DNA from: Duganella zoogloeoides
GTDB taxonomy: Bacteria; Pseudomonadota; Gammaproteobacteria; Burkholderiales; Burkholderiaceae_D
DNA length: 64,000 nt
NCBI RefSeq assembly: GCF_034479515.1
Contig: NZ_CP140152.1
Span: forward strand, 6,076,001-6,140,000
Direction of reading: 5' to 3'
Positions within the stretch are counted from its first letter, which is position 1; every line of letters begins with the position of its first letter. Under the pieces are notes generated by a model that was not told where the DNA came from, did not search any database, and was given only the letters and a program-made list of their open reading frames with translations. Shown in pieces: positions 62,904 to 64,000 of this stretch. Both the position numbers and the translations under genes were made by a program.

Positions 62904-63661
62904 TGACTACCCCAAACACAGGCGAAGAGACCTTCATCTCCCATCTGGTCGAACTGCGCAACCGGCTGGTCAAGGCGACCATCGGGGTCGTGCTGGTGGT
63001 TGCCGTACTGATGTTCTGGCCCGGCCCGGCGCAAATCTACGACTTCATCGCCCAACCGATGATCAACTCGCTGCCGGTCGGCTCCAAGATGATCGCTACC
63101 GGCGTGACATCGCCGTTCCTGGTGCCCATGAAGGTCACTTTCGTGCTGGGGCTGATCATGGCCTTGCCGTGGGTGCTATACCAGATGTGGGCGTTTGTCG
63201 CCCCCGGCCTGTACACGCATGAAAAGCGCCTGGTCGCGCCGCTGGTCATTTCGTCGTCGCTGCTGTTCATGGCGGGCGTGGCGTTCTGTTATTTCTTCGT
63301 GTTCGGCCGCGTGTTCCACTTCATTGCCCAGTTCTCGCCCACGTCGATTGCGGTCACGCCCGATATCGAGAACTACCTCGACTTCGTGATGTCGATGTGC
63401 CTCGCTTTCGGCGCCACCTTCGAAGTGCCGGTGGTGGTGGTGATCCTGGTGCGCACCGGGCTGGTGTCGGTGGCCAAGCTCAAGGAAATCCGTCCGTACG
63501 CCATCGTCGGTGCGTTCGCGATTGCCGGCCTGGTCACGCCGCCGGACGCGATGTCGATGTTCTCGCTGGCGATTCCGATGTGCCTGCTGTTCGAACTGGG
63601 TTTGCTGGTGGCGCCGATGTTTGTCAAGATGTCAACCGCCCCCGAAGAAAAACAGTCTTAA
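62903..63661 (+). CDS. tatC: twin-arginine translocase subunit TatC
   Basis: 252 residues, six membrane helices. FISHLVELRNRLVKATIGVV at the N-terminus (signal peptide recognition), FLVPMKVTFVLGLIMALPWVLYQMWAFVAPGLYTHEKR, and FGATFEVPVVVVILVRTGLVS with PYAIVGAFAIAGLVTPPDAMSMFSLAIPMCLLFELGL are conserved TatC blocks. It completes tatABC. Confidence 0.96.
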   Translation: MTTPNTGEETFISHLVELRNRLVKATIGVVLVVAVLMFWPGPAQIYDFIAQPMINSLPVGSKMIATGVTSPFLVPMKVTFVLGLIMALPWVLYQMWAFVAPGLYTHEKRLVAPLVISSSLLFMAGVAFCYFFVFGRVFHFIAQFSPTSIAVTPDIENYLDFVMSMCLAFGATFEVPVVVVILVRTGLVSVAKLKEIRPYAIVGAFAIAGLVTPPDAMSMFSLAIPMCLLFELGLLVAPMFVKMSTAPEEKQS

Positions 63662-63765
63662 CGGCTGTTGAAACGAGCCCATGGCGTCGTTGCGGCGTCT
63701 TGCCGTGCTAGCGCACTGCCTGCGACGCCGCGCCTAGCCACGGACTCGTTGCAACAGCCGTTAGG
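63660..63765. repeat. large imperfect palindrome after tatC
   Basis: Begins at the tatC stop. Ends TAACGGCTGTTG and CAACAGCCGTTA pair exactly, and complementarity continues with scattered mismatches for about 45 bases each side (AACGAG/CTCGTT, TGGC/GCCA, GCGGCGTC/GACGCCGC). The plan matches the element at 37690-37807. It is noncoding and could fold into a long cruciform or RNA hairpin. Confidence 0.6.
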
Positions 63766-63772
63766 CAGACGT

Positions 63773-63808
63773 AAAAAAGCCCCGCAGTGGTAACACTGCG
63801 GGGCTTTT
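63773..63808. terminator. bidirectional Rho-independent terminator
   Basis: Perfect 11-bp stem GCCCCGCAGTG/CACTGCGGGGC (63779-63789 and 63794-63804) with a 4-base loop. Six A precede it and four T follow, so it can end both tatABC and the convergent DUF885 gene. Confidence 0.85.
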
Positions 63809-63817
63809 GCGTGGTGC

Positions 63818-64000
63818 TTATTTATTCGTCATCAATTCCCGGATCACCCGCACCGGCGCGCTGCCGTAGCCGAGGAACTGTTCGTGGAACTGTTTCAAAT
63901 TGAAGTTGCTGCCCAGCGCCTGCTTGCGTTCTTCGCGTAGCGCCATGATCTCGCTGTAGCCGCTGAAGTAGCTGGTCAGCTGCACCGACGATACCTGCAC
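63818..64000 (-). CDS. DUF885-family protein (3' part only)
   Basis: The last 60 codons of a gene cut by the right edge. SYFSGYSEIMALREERKQALGSNFNLKQFHEQFLGYGSAPVRVIRELM is the conserved C-terminus of DUF885 proteins, thought to be zinc metallopeptidase-like from the family as a whole; the HExxH part lies outside the window. It converges on tatC. Confidence 0.8.
   Translation of the reverse strand: MQVSSVQLTSYFSGYSEIMALREERKQALGSNFNLKQFHEQFLGYGSAPVRVIRELMTNK

Overview
The window reads as a contiguous piece of a GC-rich betaproteobacterial chromosome. The his gene order (murA-hisG-hisD-hisC-hisB-hisH-hisA-hisF-hisI-hisE-HIT-tatABC), the short HisG form, the mla cluster that includes mlaA, and the LiuR-controlled leucine catabolism genes fit Burkholderiales. 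Family Oxalobacteraceae (Massilia/Duganella/Janthinobacterium-like) is my inference, not a database result. No rRNA, tRNA, CRISPR array, prophage or integrated plasmid is seen.

Layout. 1-9.7 kb (minus strand): one tight run liuB-liuC-bioA-bioF-bioD-bioB-liuD-ghrA. It encodes the biotin-dependent methylcrotonyl-CoA carboxylase of leucine breakdown with all four late biotin synthesis enzymes placed between its subunit genes. A LiuR-like palindrome lies upstream, inside the ychJ coding region. 9.9-17.7 kb: a peptidoglycan recycling/remodelling neighbourhood (AmpG-type permease, GH10-like lipoprotein, BadF-type sugar kinase, AmiD-type amidase, DacB), interrupted by a decayed two-gene PIN-type locus at 14.9-16.0 kb. 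17.7-20.9 kb: SpmA/SpmB-like fusion, YihY, a probable structured small RNA, and a flavin reductase. 20.9-27.6 kb (minus): second leucine/acyl-CoA block liuR-liuA-aceK-thiolase-SDR-acyl-CoA dehydrogenase with two LiuR-like sites. 27.8-33.2 kb: XRE regulator, a small orphan protein, grxD-ubiX, an autoregulated-looking PadR/DUF2812 pair, and tex.

33.4-39.4 kb: a large SNF2 helicase directly followed by a soluble histidine kinase, then a palindromic element, an OmpR-type response regulator, and a RAYT (REP-associated) transposase bounded by inverted REP-like ends. 39.6-46.0 kb: gltB and gltD, separated by a MITE-like palindrome. 46.3-50.4 kb: mlaFEDACB phospholipid transport. 50.6-52.6 kb: ABC-2 exporter and ibaG. 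52.6-63.7 kb: murA, the complete his operon except hisZ, a DNA adenine methyltransferase with a histone-like Lys/Ala tail wedged between hisD and hisC, a HIT protein and tatABC. The right edge cuts a DUF885 gene.

How it fits together: leucine catabolism makes acetyl-CoA and acetoacetate and needs biotin. The two liu blocks therefore gather cofactor synthesis (bioAFDB), thiolase, and the glyoxylate-shunt switch AceK around the pathway. The least expected items are the LiuR-like site inside ychJ, the bio genes nested in liu, the his-operon methyltransferase with its basic tail, and the triple-frameshift PIN locus.
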